DNA of 49,094 bases from Candidatus Obscuribacterales bacterium (GTDB lineage: Bacteria; Cyanobacteriota; Vampirovibrionia; Obscuribacterales; Obscuribacteraceae). The translations under genes were made by a program, and so were the position numbers. Location: assembly GCA_019752635.1 (NCBI GenBank), contig JAIELX010000085.1, positions 1 to 49,094 on the forward strand, given 5' to 3'. This document shows, piece by piece, positions 15,948-24,918 of this stretch; within the stretch, counting starts at the first letter, position 1, and the number at the start of each line of letters is the position of its first letter. Below the pieces are notes generated by a model. That model saw nothing but the letters and a program-made list of their open reading frames with translations, was not told the origin of the DNA and searched no databases.

Positions 15948-18692
15948 TTAATTAAAAACGTTTACCTTGTCTCGATGTTTGAAGACCTCACGCTTGCCGC
16001 CCTTCAAGAGCGTTTCCGCATCCATCCCGGCAAATAACTGCATAAGCCTGGCCACGATCCCCGTCCAGCCTGTCTGATGACTGGCCCCGAGACCAGCGCC
16101 ATTATCTCCATGGAAATATTCATAAAAGAGAACGTAATCGCGCCAGTGAGGATCATTCTGGAACTTTTCCGAACCACCAAATACGGCGCGCCGTCCTTGG
16201 GACGAACGAAGAAATATCCCGGACAGGCGGTTAGATAATTCTCGAGCCACTTCAAACAGATTCAACCAGTTGCCGGAGCCGGTCGGAAACTCGACCTTGA
16301 AGCTGTCACCATAATAGGCAAAATACTGTAGCAATGCTCGAATGATTATTGCGTTCACGGGGAACCAAATGGGGCCACGCCAATTCGAATTTCCACCAAA
16401 CAAGCCGCTATTCGACTCAGCCGGCAAATAGTCGACACGAAACTCTTGCCCTGACACATGTGCCACGAAGGGGTGCTGCGCATGATAGCGCGAAAGCGAT
16501 CGTATGCCGAAGGGGCTCAAGAATTCATTTTCATCCAGAAGTTTAGTCAGGATTCGGCGCAACCGCTCCTCATTGACGAGAGCGACGATGCCGCGGCCGC
16601 CAACCCCCAAGTGGTCTGGACCGGTTTTGTGAACTGTTTCCAGTATTTCCGGCACCTGGAGTAAGCGTTCACGTATGTGCATAGTCGTGTTGGGAATCTG
16701 CTCGCGCTGAAAGGGCTCGATGACGGTGACCGCACACATTGGCAGTAGCCCAACCATGGAACGGACCTTCAGGAGGGTAGATTTACCGCCGGGCAGACGC
16801 AAAAGGTCATAATAGAACCCGTCTTCCTCGTCCCACATTCCACCGTCGTCTTGCCTGTTGACTGCGGCAGCAATCCAGATGAAGTGTTCACCATATTTAG
16901 TGGCAAACTCTTCATACACTGGATCGTAACTCGAAAGCTCAATCGCTATCTCCAACATATTTTGGCAAAACAACGCCATCCATGCCGTGCCATCTGCCTG
17001 TTCCAGATTGCCGCCGGTTGGAAGAGGCGCGCTTCGATCGAAAACGCTTATGTTGTCTAGACCTAAGAAGCCCCCGTCAAAAACATTCTTGCCGAAACGA
17101 TCTTTGCGATTGACCCACCAGGCAAAATTCGAATTCAGCTTTCCAAATACTTTTCTCAAGAACTGTAGATCACCATCTCCCCGCTGCTGCTTCTCGGTGT
17201 AATAGAGAAACAAGGCAGCCCATGCGTGTACCGGAGGGTTGACGTCACCAAAGTTCCATTCGTAGGCCGGTATCTGGCCGTTAGGATGCAAGTAAGCTGT
17301 ATTTAGCATAAGATTTAATTGTTGCTTGGCAAACTCAAGATCAACCATGCCCAGCGCAAGGGTATGAAATGCCAGGTCCCAGGCTGCATACCACGGATAC
17401 TCCCACTTGTCTGGCATAGAGACGACATCGTCGTTGATCATATGGAACCAGTCTCTATTGCGGACGCCTGGTCCCTTGCCTTTGATTGGGTCGTAGCCAT
17501 GCTCTTTCAGCCACTCGAAACCGTTAAAGCTGTAATACTGCTTGCTCCAAAGCATGCCAGCCAATGCCTGTCTCATGACCGTCGCTTCGTCTTCTGAGAG
17601 CGCTTTGGGCGTAATGGATTCATAAAACTGGTCGGCTTCTTGAGCTCGCAATGCGAATTCTTCTTCAAACTGCTTGCCAACGGCGCCATCGGCTGGCAGA
17701 TTCTGAGGTTGAAGGTCGGTCAAGCGCAAGCGCAAGACACAGCTACCTCCAGCCGGCACATTTAGGTGATAGTGAGGAGACACTTTCGTGCCGGTTCTCT
17801 CTGGATTAACCGCGTCCTTTCTGTCTTGAGTTAGATAGTTGTTGATGCCATCTTTCGTGTATGGAGTCGTATTCGGTTGCCCGATAATCCGTCGTCGATT
17901 GGTTTCGTTGTCCGTGAATAACAGCGGTACATTGCCTTCTGCGTACAGGTAGCGCTCTCCAAGTTTCCCGTGGAATGCCTCTACAGCGGTGGCACCGATG
18001 CTCTCTGCCACGGCTTTTAGCACTGGCTTTTCTGCATCTTTCTTATGAGACCATGTGTTTCGAAACCATAAAGTGGGAAGCACATGCAGCGCCGCATCTT
18101 CATTGCCTCGATTGTAGACGCTGATCTTGATCAGAATGTCTTCCGGAGCCGCTTTTGCATACTCTACAAAGACATCGAAATAGCGATCGTCATTGAACAC
18201 TCCTGTATCGATGAGCTCGTACTCGAACTCCGTGCGGTTTCTGTACCGATTTGCCGCAACGAGCTTGTCGTACGGAAATTCCTGCTGCGGATATTTATAG
18301 AGGTACTTCATATAGGAGTGCGTCGGCGTGCTGTCAAGGTAGAAGTAGTATTCCTTCACGTCCTCGCCATGGTTGCCCTCGCCATTCGTTAAGCCAAACA
18401 ACCGCTCTTTGATGATTGGATCTTTGCCATTCCACAAGGCTAGCGCAAAGCACAAGGTCTGCTTATCATCAGAGAAACCAGCCAGACCGTCTTCACCCCA
18501 TCGATAAGCCCGAGACCGCGCCTGATCGTGTGGGAAAGATTCCCACGCATTGCCTGATTCGCTGTAGTCCTCGCGAACGGTCCCCCATTGTCGTTCACTC
18601 AAATATGGTCCCCACTTCTTCCACGCGATCTTTTCGTCCTTCTCCGCCTCCAGGCGTTGTGCTTCAGGGTTGCTCATGTGCATGGTTCTCAT
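15948..18692 (-). CDS. GH63-type glycoside hydrolase (MGH1-like)
   Basis: A 914-aa cytoplasmic-looking enzyme of the bacterial glucosidase family related to mannosyl-oligosaccharide glucosidase (GH63). The N-terminal ~330 residues form a beta-rich domain with the family stretch GEDGLAGFSDDKQ. The rest is an (alpha/alpha)6 barrel with YPWYAAWDLAFHTLALGM, whose Asp is the expected general acid, and EYFHGDNGAGLGASHQTGWT near the C-terminus, which carries the likely catalytic base Glu. Substrate cannot be read from sequence; alpha-glucosides such as trehalose-like or glycogen-derived oligosaccharides are reasonable. Start choice is open: Met1, Met4 and Met6 all lack a good ribosome site. It lies within the segment flanked by the tmRNA 3'-end repeat, so it may have been acquired with it. 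Confidence 0.85.
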   Translation of the reverse strand: MRTMHMSNPEAQRLEAEKDEKIAWKKWGPYLSERQWGTVREDYSESGNAWESFPHDQARSRAYRWGEDGLAGFSDDKQTLCFALALWNGKDPIIKERLFGLTNGEGNHGEDVKEYYFYLDSTPTHSYMKYLYKYPQQEFPYDKLVAANRYRNRTEFEYELIDTGVFNDDRYFDVFVEYAKAAPEDILIKISVYNRGNEDAALHVLPTLWFRNTWSHKKDAEKPVLKAVAESIGATAVEAFHGKLGERYLYAEGNVPLLFTDNETNRRRIIGQPNTTPYTKDGINNYLTQDRKDAVNPERTGTKVSPHYHLNVPAGGSCVLRLRLTDLQPQNLPADGAVGKQFEEEFALRAQEADQFYESITPKALSEDEATVMRQALAGMLWSKQYYSFNGFEWLKEHGYDPIKGKGPGVRNRDWFHMINDDVVSMPDKWEYPWYAAWDLAFHTLALGMVDLEFAKQQLNLMLNTAYLHPNGQIPAYEWNFGDVNPPVHAWAALFLYYTEKQQRGDGDLQFLRKVFGKLNSNFAWWVNRKDRFGKNVFDGGFLGLDNISVFDRSAPLPTGGNLEQADGTAWMALFCQNMLEIAIELSSYDPVYEEFATKYGEHFIWIAAAVNRQDDGGMWDEEDGFYYDLLRLPGGKSTLLKVRSMVGLLPMCAVTVIEPFQREQIPNTTMHIRERLLQVPEILETVHKTGPDHLGVGGRGIVALVNEERLRRILTKLLDENEFLSPFGIRSLSRYHAQHPFVAHVSGQEFRVDYLPAESNSGLFGGNSNWRGPIWFPVNAIIIRALLQYFAYYGDSFKVEFPTGSGNWLNLFEVARELSNRLSGIFLRSSQGRRAVFGGSEKFQNDPHWRDYVLFYEYFHGDNGAGLGASHQTGWTGIVARLMQLFAGMDAETLLKGGKREVFKHRDKVNVFN

Positions 18693-18886
18693 AAGGTTGG
18701 CAATTTATGCGGTCTTAACGACGCTAATATGTTCTCGCCCTATGCATTCCTGCGCATCATCCCTGGGATTGTATTTGAAACGTTGGCACACACAGTCAGG
18801 CACATATAAGGCTATATTTGTCTATCATCTGATAGGTCGATCATGTGAGGGATAAACGCCACGAAGGGTGACACGTCTCTAGCTGC

Positions 18887-18904
18887 GCCGCCTCCACCAT
18901 TTTC
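18887..18904. repeat. Direct repeat of tmRNA 3' end (att-like, right)
   Basis: Exact 18-bp copy of 14980-14997, same orientation, 3907 bp away. Sequence to its left does not resemble ssrA, so it is a remnant of the 3' end only. It overlaps the hairpin at 18895-18913. Confidence 0.5.
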
Positions 18905-18913
18905 GATGGTGGG
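18895..18913. terminator. Hairpin downstream of the repeat-protein gene
   Basis: CCACCAT (18895-18901) pairs perfectly with ATGGTGG (18907-18913) around TTTCG. It lies about 65 bp beyond the stop of the minus-strand gene at 18980 and may end its transcript, but no T-run follows on either strand. Confidence 0.3.
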
Positions 18914-18979
18914 TTGATCGCGGAGCAGAAAGCAGTGTCGAGCTTTTCCGCTGCGACGCGGACCAGCATTGGAGAGCGC

Positions 18980-21838
18980 TCAGGCTTGCTCCTTGTCGTC
19001 CAACGCCGTTTGCGCAGCCGCCAAATTGGCATAAGTTGTAGCTTCCGTAGCATTGCCGGACAGCTGAGCGGCAGTGGATGCGTCGGTCAAGAACTTTGCG
19101 GCCTGGTTGTGGTGCCCCGTGTTGGCCGCATTCTGTCCTAACTGGTCAAACTCTTGAGCTGCGTGCGAGAAGGCATACTGAGATCCTACTGTATTGCCTT
19201 TATCGTTAAAAGTCTGTCCAGCCTGCTCGAATGCTGCTGCTGCTGCTGCGTCCTGTCCTGCGGCTGCAAACGCGCTACCTGCGCTCAGTTCGTCTGCGGC
19301 GGCAGTATTGAGATGCCCCTGTCCGGCAAACTGTGCTGCTGCTGATTGGAAGGCTGCGGCTGCGTCCGCATTATCGTTGGAATTGGCGAAATCCGCGGCC
19401 GCTTCACTGTAGGCGGTAGCAGCCCGGTTGTGGTGTCCAGCTGCTGCCAGACTCTGCGCTGCGCCATCGTATGCGGTGGCAGCGCCCTGCTGATTGAATA
19501 GCTGATTGTCATCAGAAGCCGCTTGTTCGTAGGCTGCAGCAGACTGGTTGTAATGTCCTGCCTTCGCAAGACTCTGACCGGCCGCCTCATATGCAGCAGC
19601 AGCACTTTGCATATTTGGTATACCGTCGTCGGCTGCAGCGTCCAGGAAGTTGGCAGCCGCAAGATTGTTGTGTCCGCTTGCGGCGTAATCCTGTCCGGCT
19701 GCATCGTAGGCTGCGGCTGCAGCTCGTGTGTGCCCTAGCTGAGCGAACTCGGCGGCTGCGTCGGCGGCGCCTACCGCTGCAAGCTCGTTGTTACCGGAGA
19801 GCGCATACTCTCTAGCAGCATCGAACTCCGCTCTTGCACCAGCATGTGCGGCATTCTCTGAAAAGAATTCGTTCGAGGCCTCAGTATAAGCTTGCGCCGA
19901 TTGGTTGTGGTGACCGGCTACCTCAAAGGCTTGTGCAGCCGAATCGTATGAATTCGCAGCATCGTTTGCATCTGCGCTTTCACTGAAGAAATTGCCGGCG
20001 GCATTGAAGCTTTCCGCAGCTTGATTGTTATGGCCGGCAGCTAAGTAATTAGTTCCTGCGCTGTTCCAGGCGCTTGCCGCCTGTGAGTCGTTACCAGCGC
20101 TCAGAGCTGCTTTTCCTGCATCGACATATGCTGCTGCTGCCTGATTGTAGTGCCCGGCGGCGGCATCAGCCTGACCTACAGCATCATAGTTTTGCGCAGC
20201 GTCGCCGAAGGCACTGAATGACTGGTTCGGATGCCCGGCATCAGCAAAACTCAGTCCAGCCTGCTCGTAGGCCGCTGCGGCATCGGCGTTATCGTCTATT
20301 CTTCCGTAATTGTAAGCTGCGAGCATGGAATCATGGGCAGCCTGGTCTGCATGTCCTGCATCGGACAGGCTCTTCGCTGCTAAATCGAAGGCGGCTGCCG
20401 ATTGGCTGATCTCATTGGATTCTCCGAAAATGGCTGCGGCGTCATTGAACGCTGCTGCGGCTTGGTTTTGATGCCCTGCCGAGGCGAGGCTCTGTGCTTC
20501 GCCTTCATAACTTCCGGCCAAAGATGCAAGATTGGCGGAATTGTCGGTTAACTGTGTGATGGCGTTTTCGTACGCTAGCGCCGATTTGTTGTAGTGTCCG
20601 GCGGCGTTCCAGCTCTGTCCGGCTCCATCGAATGCCGCGGCAGCGAGGCTCTCAGCACTGCTAGCGGCCGCCGGGCTCTCGTCATTATTAGCGACCGTGA
20701 CGTAATCGACTCCTGCGGTATTGAATGCTGCTGCTGCCTGGTTTTGGTGCCCTGCGTTAGCAAAGTTTTGTCCGGCTGAGTCGAAAGCTGCGGCTGCCTG
20801 GGAGATGTCGCCTGAAATCTTTGAAAAATCGGTGCCCGATTCATTGAATGCCTGCGCTGCTTGCTCGTATTGTCCGGAGGATTGGTAGTTATCTCCAGCG
20901 TATTCGGAAGCTTCAGCGGCGCGGGTCATGTGCCCTGACAGAGTGAACTCAGCGGCAGACTGGCTGAAGTCTTGAGCGGCTCGGTGGCTATCTCCGGCTG
21001 CCGCAAAGGCAATCCCGGCGTCTTCGTAGTAGAGTCCATCCGCATCACCAGCTTGCCCCACCTTCCCGGCCTCTTGAAAAGCCTTGCCTTCCAGCGTCAG
21101 AAGTTGGGACTGGGTACCAGGGGAGTTTTCGGCTTGTTGAGCCATCTCAGCAAAGACTCCGGCTTCTTCGGCGTAACTGTTAGCAGCACTTCGACGATCG
21201 CCATCCTGGAGGTAGAGCTGTGCTGCTTCCTTCAAGTCATAGGCTGCTTCTTCCGGCTTGTAGTTCAGGGCGTTGACCTCGGCTGCAGTCATCTGTGAGA
21301 AGACAGTTACAGTCTCTGTCGAAGGGACGAAGGAGTGGGGGTTGTCGACGGTCTCTTGAGTGGACGACACGACCATTCCGGTAGTGTACGTGCCACCGAA
21401 CGCGCCTCCCGCATCCTCGAGACACTCCGCTGCACGCCCCTTCTCGCCGAGAGCGAGATAAGCATGCGCAGCGTCCTCGAAGGCATACCCCGCTCCGGGG
21501 CTGCTGGCGGCTTCGTACTCGACTCCCGCCTGCTTGTCGCAGGATGCGGCTGATGCCATGTTGCCTTCACCATAGTAGTCCGTGCCTGCCGCAGAGAAGT
21601 CATTTGCAGCCTTCTCACTATCATAGGAGAACTGCTGAGCGTTGCCGGCCTGTCCCGCCATCGCCTCCCATTTCTGCCCCTTCAGGTACGCCTTCATCGC
21701 CGCGCTGGTTTGCGAGTTTTGGACTCCACCGGTTTTTGCGGCCAGGTCCGCAGCCGAGACTTCCGTCAATAAGTCAAGGTCACCAAAAAGCGCTTGGTCT
21801 ATTGATGCCTCTTGCGGAGTTTTTTTCTTCTCGTCCAT
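18980..21838 (-). CDS. Alanine-rich tandem-repeat (alpha-solenoid) protein
   Basis: A 952-aa protein built from helical repeats of about 35-40 residues. The recurring core is AAAAYxxAGQxxAxAGHxNQAA; at least 15 copies of the GHxNQAA-type turn can be counted from about residue 290 to the end. Composition is dominated by Ala, Asn, Gln, Gly, Asp and Ser, recalling SNAP/TPR solenoids. Only one or two Cys occur, all near the N-terminus. There is no ordinary signal peptide; instead residues 22-38 read LLTEVSAADLAAKTGG, similar to a double-glycine leader. GCT/GCA triplet runs (for example 19231-19250) reflect expansion by slippage or recombination. A binding or surface scaffold role is inference. 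Confidence 0.75.
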   Translation of the reverse strand: MDEKKKTPQEASIDQALFGDLDLLTEVSAADLAAKTGGVQNSQTSAAMKAYLKGQKWEAMAGQAGNAQQFSYDSEKAANDFSAAGTDYYGEGNMASAASCDKQAGVEYEAASSPGAGYAFEDAAHAYLALGEKGRAAECLEDAGGAFGGTYTTGMVVSSTQETVDNPHSFVPSTETVTVFSQMTAAEVNALNYKPEEAAYDLKEAAQLYLQDGDRRSAANSYAEEAGVFAEMAQQAENSPGTQSQLLTLEGKAFQEAGKVGQAGDADGLYYEDAGIAFAAAGDSHRAAQDFSQSAAEFTLSGHMTRAAEASEYAGDNYQSSGQYEQAAQAFNESGTDFSKISGDISQAAAAFDSAGQNFANAGHQNQAAAAFNTAGVDYVTVANNDESPAAASSAESLAAAAFDGAGQSWNAAGHYNKSALAYENAITQLTDNSANLASLAGSYEGEAQSLASAGHQNQAAAAFNDAAAIFGESNEISQSAAAFDLAAKSLSDAGHADQAAHDSMLAAYNYGRIDDNADAAAAYEQAGLSFADAGHPNQSFSAFGDAAQNYDAVGQADAAAGHYNQAAAAYVDAGKAALSAGNDSQAASAWNSAGTNYLAAGHNNQAAESFNAAGNFFSESADANDAANSYDSAAQAFEVAGHHNQSAQAYTEASNEFFSENAAHAGARAEFDAAREYALSGNNELAAVGAADAAAEFAQLGHTRAAAAAYDAAGQDYAASGHNNLAAANFLDAAADDGIPNMQSAAAAYEAAGQSLAKAGHYNQSAAAYEQAASDDNQLFNQQGAATAYDGAAQSLAAAGHHNRAATAYSEAAADFANSNDNADAAAAFQSAAAQFAGQGHLNTAAADELSAGSAFAAAGQDAAAAAAFEQAGQTFNDKGNTVGSQYAFSHAAQEFDQLGQNAANTGHHNQAAKFLTDASTAAQLSGNATEATTYANLAAAQTALDDKEQA

Positions 21839-22181
21839 TCTGATACCCTGAAGCTGTTAACTAGTATTTCTTTATTCCCCGTCTGCCAGCCGTTATCTTA
21901 ACTTCTGGTTCTTTTTGCTAACTCAGCGGTAGCCGGTTGCTTGCCAGGGGAATCACCCCGCTAAGGGTGTTGAGCACGTCGCCACCTAACAATCTTATGG
22001 TCTCCGACGTGAGCGATTCGTGAGGAAAGACAGGCGGAGAGTTCCGCTGAAAATGGTGACGGTATCTTGAGTTTTCCGCGAAGCACGATCGCAGGCGGTG
22101 ATTCAATATTCTTCGGGGTCCGGAGCGGCGATAATCTGAACCGGCTGATAGAATATCGAGAATTGCGGCGCGGATAGGCGT
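21839..22181. other. Divergent intergenic region
   Basis: 343 bp between the minus-strand repeat protein and engB. It must hold both promoters, but no convincing -35/-10 pair, terminator or structured RNA was recognised. A GGATAGG sequence just before 22182 serves as the engB ribosome site. Confidence 0.4.
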
Positions 22182-22802
22182 ATGACAAAAATCAACTTCA
22201 ACACAGCACAGTTTCTTACCAGTGCACCCAGCCTAAAGCAATGTCCGCCCGAAAAAGGCGCTGAAGTCGCGTTTGCCGGGCGCTCTAATGCGGGAAAATC
22301 CAGCGCAATTAACACCCTTACACGAAACAAGAAACTTGTGCGAACCAGCAAAACTCCTGGTTGCACAATTCAGATCAACTTCTTTCAGCTGCAAAATTCG
22401 CCCGACTTACGGCTTGTAGATTTACCGGGATATGGTTACGCCAAGGTTCCAGATGCGGTGAAACAGAAATGGCAGCATCATTTATCGCAATACCTCCACG
22501 AAAGACAGTGTCTGAAAGGGCTTGTTCTTGCGATGGATATTCGCCATCCGCTGCAGGACCTCGACACTATGATGATCAACTGGGCAGTGGAATCTGAAAT
22601 GCCTCTGCACACGCTGCTAACTAAGAGCGACAAGATCTCGCGTGGCGCAGCCCAAAACACTCTACTCAAGTATCGTAAAGAGCTTGCAGACTCCGGTCTT
22701 GATAAATTTGTCACTGCACAAGTTTTTTCTTCGGAGACTGGCGATGGTGTCGATGAGCTCGCCAAGCAACTCAGGATGTGGCTACAGCCAGACGACGAAT
22801 AG
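22182..22802 (+). CDS. engB: Ribosome-assembly GTPase EngB (YihA/YsxC)
   Basis: A 206-aa TRAFAC GTPase needed for assembly of the large ribosomal subunit; the length is typical. G1 GRSNAGKSS (33-41), G2 Thr in TSKTPGCT (about 55-62), G3 DLPGYGYAK (80-88, the family hallmark) and G4 TKSD (147-150) are all present, and a late SSETGDG resembles G5. Start ATG 22182 follows GGATAGG. It is the first gene of a short plus-strand run with the small genes at 22967 and 23224. Confidence 0.95.
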   Translation: MTKINFNTAQFLTSAPSLKQCPPEKGAEVAFAGRSNAGKSSAINTLTRNKKLVRTSKTPGCTIQINFFQLQNSPDLRLVDLPGYGYAKVPDAVKQKWQHHLSQYLHERQCLKGLVLAMDIRHPLQDLDTMMINWAVESEMPLHTLLTKSDKISRGAAQNTLLKYRKELADSGLDKFVTAQVFSSETGDGVDELAKQLRMWLQPDDE

Positions 22803-22966
22803 ATGGACCCTTTCGTGTATCGTCGGGCGACAGACTTGATTCCCTTCGGAATCGATCGGTCGATTCCACCGAGATACCTTCGATATCTCAAGGAATGAGT
22901 TTCTCAAGAAAAAGCAAACGGCCTGTGTTGCTATTTCGATTCCAACGAACGGAGTCGCTGAGCGCC

Positions 22967-23185
22967 ATGATCAAAGCATCAGCCCCCGCTCAGTCCACGG
23001 CATTGCTAGCGAGAGCTCAAGAAATCCGCAGCGCTCCAGCTGCGGACCAATCGTTCATCAAAGGTCTTGTTGACGCGCGATCCAAAAGGGAAAAGATCAT
23101 AGAGGCACTCGAAGACTTTCGCAAAAAACATAAACGCGAACCGCGACCAGCTGAGAAAGCCCGAATCCTGAAAGAGATTGAGTAA
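22967..23185 (+). CDS. Small basic helical protein
   Basis: A 72-aa unknown protein, helical and highly charged (KREKIIEALEDFRKKHKR), likely a coiled coil or nucleic-acid-associated. ATG 22967 gives the compact coding-like region; an in-frame ATG at 22895 would add 24 residues, but AGGA there abuts the ATG with no spacing. Two short inverted repeats (22838-22853 and 22871-22889) lie in the leader. It lies between engB and the zinc-ribbon gene and is probably co-transcribed with them. Confidence 0.5.
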   Translation: MIKASAPAQSTALLARAQEIRSAPAADQSFIKGLVDARSKREKIIEALEDFRKKHKREPRPAEKARILKEIE

Positions 23186-23223
23186 CAAACGCAGATTGCT
23201 GCGCGCAATGAGATAACTGAACC

Positions 23224-23574
23224 ATGAAAACAGACGACGAAGTCCCGGAAACCGAGCTAGATTATGATGAGATTCTCCGTCGCGGAGGTGCAAACCTCGG
23301 TGACGAGGATTTTGCTTTGCTGAAGTGCCCTTCTTGCCCGCGTATTTACCTGATGGAGTATGAGGTTGATACGCTCTATATGAATCCCGATGATTTAGCG
23401 GAGCGTATTCCCGTAAGCAGCTACCCTCGCAGTTTTAACTGCACTGCTTGTGGAGCACGCTTCCCCGAGACGGAAGCGTGGCTTGGACCCAAGGCGCCAA
23501 AAGAAATGAAAGTTACCTGGCACCAACTGGCGCAGAGTTCCTGGCGATGGGTTACGAGGCTTACGCGAGGCTAG
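23224..23574 (+). CDS. Zinc-ribbon protein
   Basis: A 116-aa protein with CPSC (35-38) and CTAC (73-76), a four-Cys zinc ribbon with a 34-residue insert. The N-terminus is acidic, and the C-terminus ends in Trp- and Arg-rich helices. Zinc-binding is likely; the role is unknown. It is 38 bp after the small basic protein and third in the engB run. Its last 14 bp overlap the end of a degraded minus-strand frame (23561-23770). Confidence 0.7.
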   Translation: MKTDDEVPETELDYDEILRRGGANLGDEDFALLKCPSCPRIYLMEYEVDTLYMNPDDLAERIPVSSYPRSFNCTACGARFPETEAWLGPKAPKEMKVTWHQLAQSSWRWVTRLTRG

Positions 23575-23770
23575 CGCACATAAGCGTGCCGATAAGCTTG
23601 AAGGAAAGCCCGAGGCTAGCGAAAGAAATGATGTCGAGATCGGGAATCACTCCTTTGAAACGGTGCACCTGGTCTTTGTTCAGCAGAACGGTGTCGCCCT
23701 TGTTCGGCGTGGGGTACATCTGGCAACAGAGTTCTTTAGCCAGAACATAGATGCCGTCATCATCTTGACT
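23561..23770 (-). pseudogene. Remnant of a protein-coding gene, 5' end lost
   Basis: On the minus strand a 69-codon open frame reads like natural protein (DDGIYVLAKELCCQMYPTPN, then KGDTVLLNKDQVHRFKG and a hydrophobic end ISFASLGLSFKLIGTLM) and stops at 23561-23563. It is entered from an in-frame TAA (23771-23773) with no usable start; the first ATG in frame (23719) has no ribosome site and gives only 52 residues. This suggests a gene that lost its 5' end or was frameshifted. The plus-strand frames here look random. Family not recognised. Confidence 0.4.
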
Positions 23771-23870
23771 TTAAGACAGGCAAGACCGAGATTCGTTGCC
23801 GGAGTCAGCAGAGCTGCGAAGCCTAATAGAGCCAGCTATACTATCCGACGTGTCTCAAACGGGTAGCATA

Positions 23871-24884
23871 ATGCGCTTTGGAGTTATCTCAGTAGTGGAT
23901 CACTATCCGGCGGAGTTGCCGCGCACTACCGAGCAGTTTTATAACGAATTGCTCGATCAAGTGGTGGCAGCCGAAACACTGGGATTTGATTCTTTCTGGG
24001 TAGCTGAGCACCACTTCCACGAATACGGAGTCGTTCCACGACCAGCGGTGTGGTTGGCGGCTGCTGCCCAGCGGACGCGCACAATTCGTCTTGGTGCAGC
24101 AGTGGCCGTGCTGCCGTTCGACAACCCGGTGAGGGCTGCAGAAGACTATGCGATGGTGGACATCATTTCCGGCGGACGGCTTCTCCTCGCTGTAGGTTCT
24201 GGATATCTGGAGCACGAGTTCAATGGATTTTGCATCGACGCTAATGAAAAACGGCAACGTTTTGACGAGTGCTTGGAAATCATGCTGCGCGCATGGACTG
24301 GTGAGAAATTCTCTTTCCAGGGGACCTACCACAACGTTCCAGAGGTGAGTCTCAATGTAACTCCTCTTCAGCGCCCCCAGCCTCCGATTGCAGTCGGAAT
24401 TCTACGCAATGAGGCTGCGCCATTCGTCGGCGCAAGGAAGCTATCTCTGATGATGATCCCTTATGCCGGCATGGAAAGTTTTGCGGAACTGTCAGATGCT
24501 GTTCGGTTTTACAAGGAAAGCTTTTGCCGGTCCGGGGGATTGCAGGAGGACGCTTCTGTTTTTTTCGGACTGCACGCGCATTGCGCCCCGACAACAGCTG
24601 CCGCACGCGCAGAAGCGCGAGAAGCCATGGACCGCTATGTGCGCACCAGACTCTACGCGAAACAGCGACAAATAGAACTACTTATCGAAAAGGATCTTGT
24701 AGCATTCGGTGATCCTGATGAAATCATTCGCGTAGCACGCCGCTACGAGCTCGCTGGGCTCACCGATTTTCTAATCATCGCCAACTTCGGCGGTCTGCCA
24801 CACAAGCAAGTGCTCGCCTCCTTAGAGCTGATTTCGAAGGAAGTTCTGCCTGTTTTCAGGAAAGCTGACAAGAGCGCGAGGTAA
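23871..24884 (+). CDS. LLM-class flavin-dependent oxidoreductase
   Basis: A 337-aa luciferase-like monooxygenase family protein (TIM barrel using reduced FMN or F420). Typical features are the N-terminal MRFGVISVVDHY strand, the FDSFWVAEHHFHEYG segment, LGAAVAVLPFDNPVRAAEDYA with the usual PxxxPxRxAE-type motif, and ISGGRLLLAVGSGYLEHEF. Start ATG 23871 matches the family N-terminus; the frame extends upstream to 23796 without homology. The methyltransferase gene follows after 34 bp, so the two probably form an operon. The substrate cannot be inferred. Confidence 0.9.
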   Translation: MRFGVISVVDHYPAELPRTTEQFYNELLDQVVAAETLGFDSFWVAEHHFHEYGVVPRPAVWLAAAAQRTRTIRLGAAVAVLPFDNPVRAAEDYAMVDIISGGRLLLAVGSGYLEHEFNGFCIDANEKRQRFDECLEIMLRAWTGEKFSFQGTYHNVPEVSLNVTPLQRPQPPIAVGILRNEAAPFVGARKLSLMMIPYAGMESFAELSDAVRFYKESFCRSGGLQEDASVFFGLHAHCAPTTAAARAEAREAMDRYVRTRLYAKQRQIELLIEKDLVAFGDPDEIIRVARRYELAGLTDFLIIANFGGLPHKQVLASLELISKEVLPVFRKADKSAR

Positions 24885-24918
24885 CTCACTCAAGTTTATA
24901 CTCCGAGGAATTGCATGA

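Noticed and set aside
22838..22889. Two short hairpins in the leader of a small gene, considered as a riboswitch
   Set aside because: Stems of six base pairs only, no known aptamer core and no expression platform.
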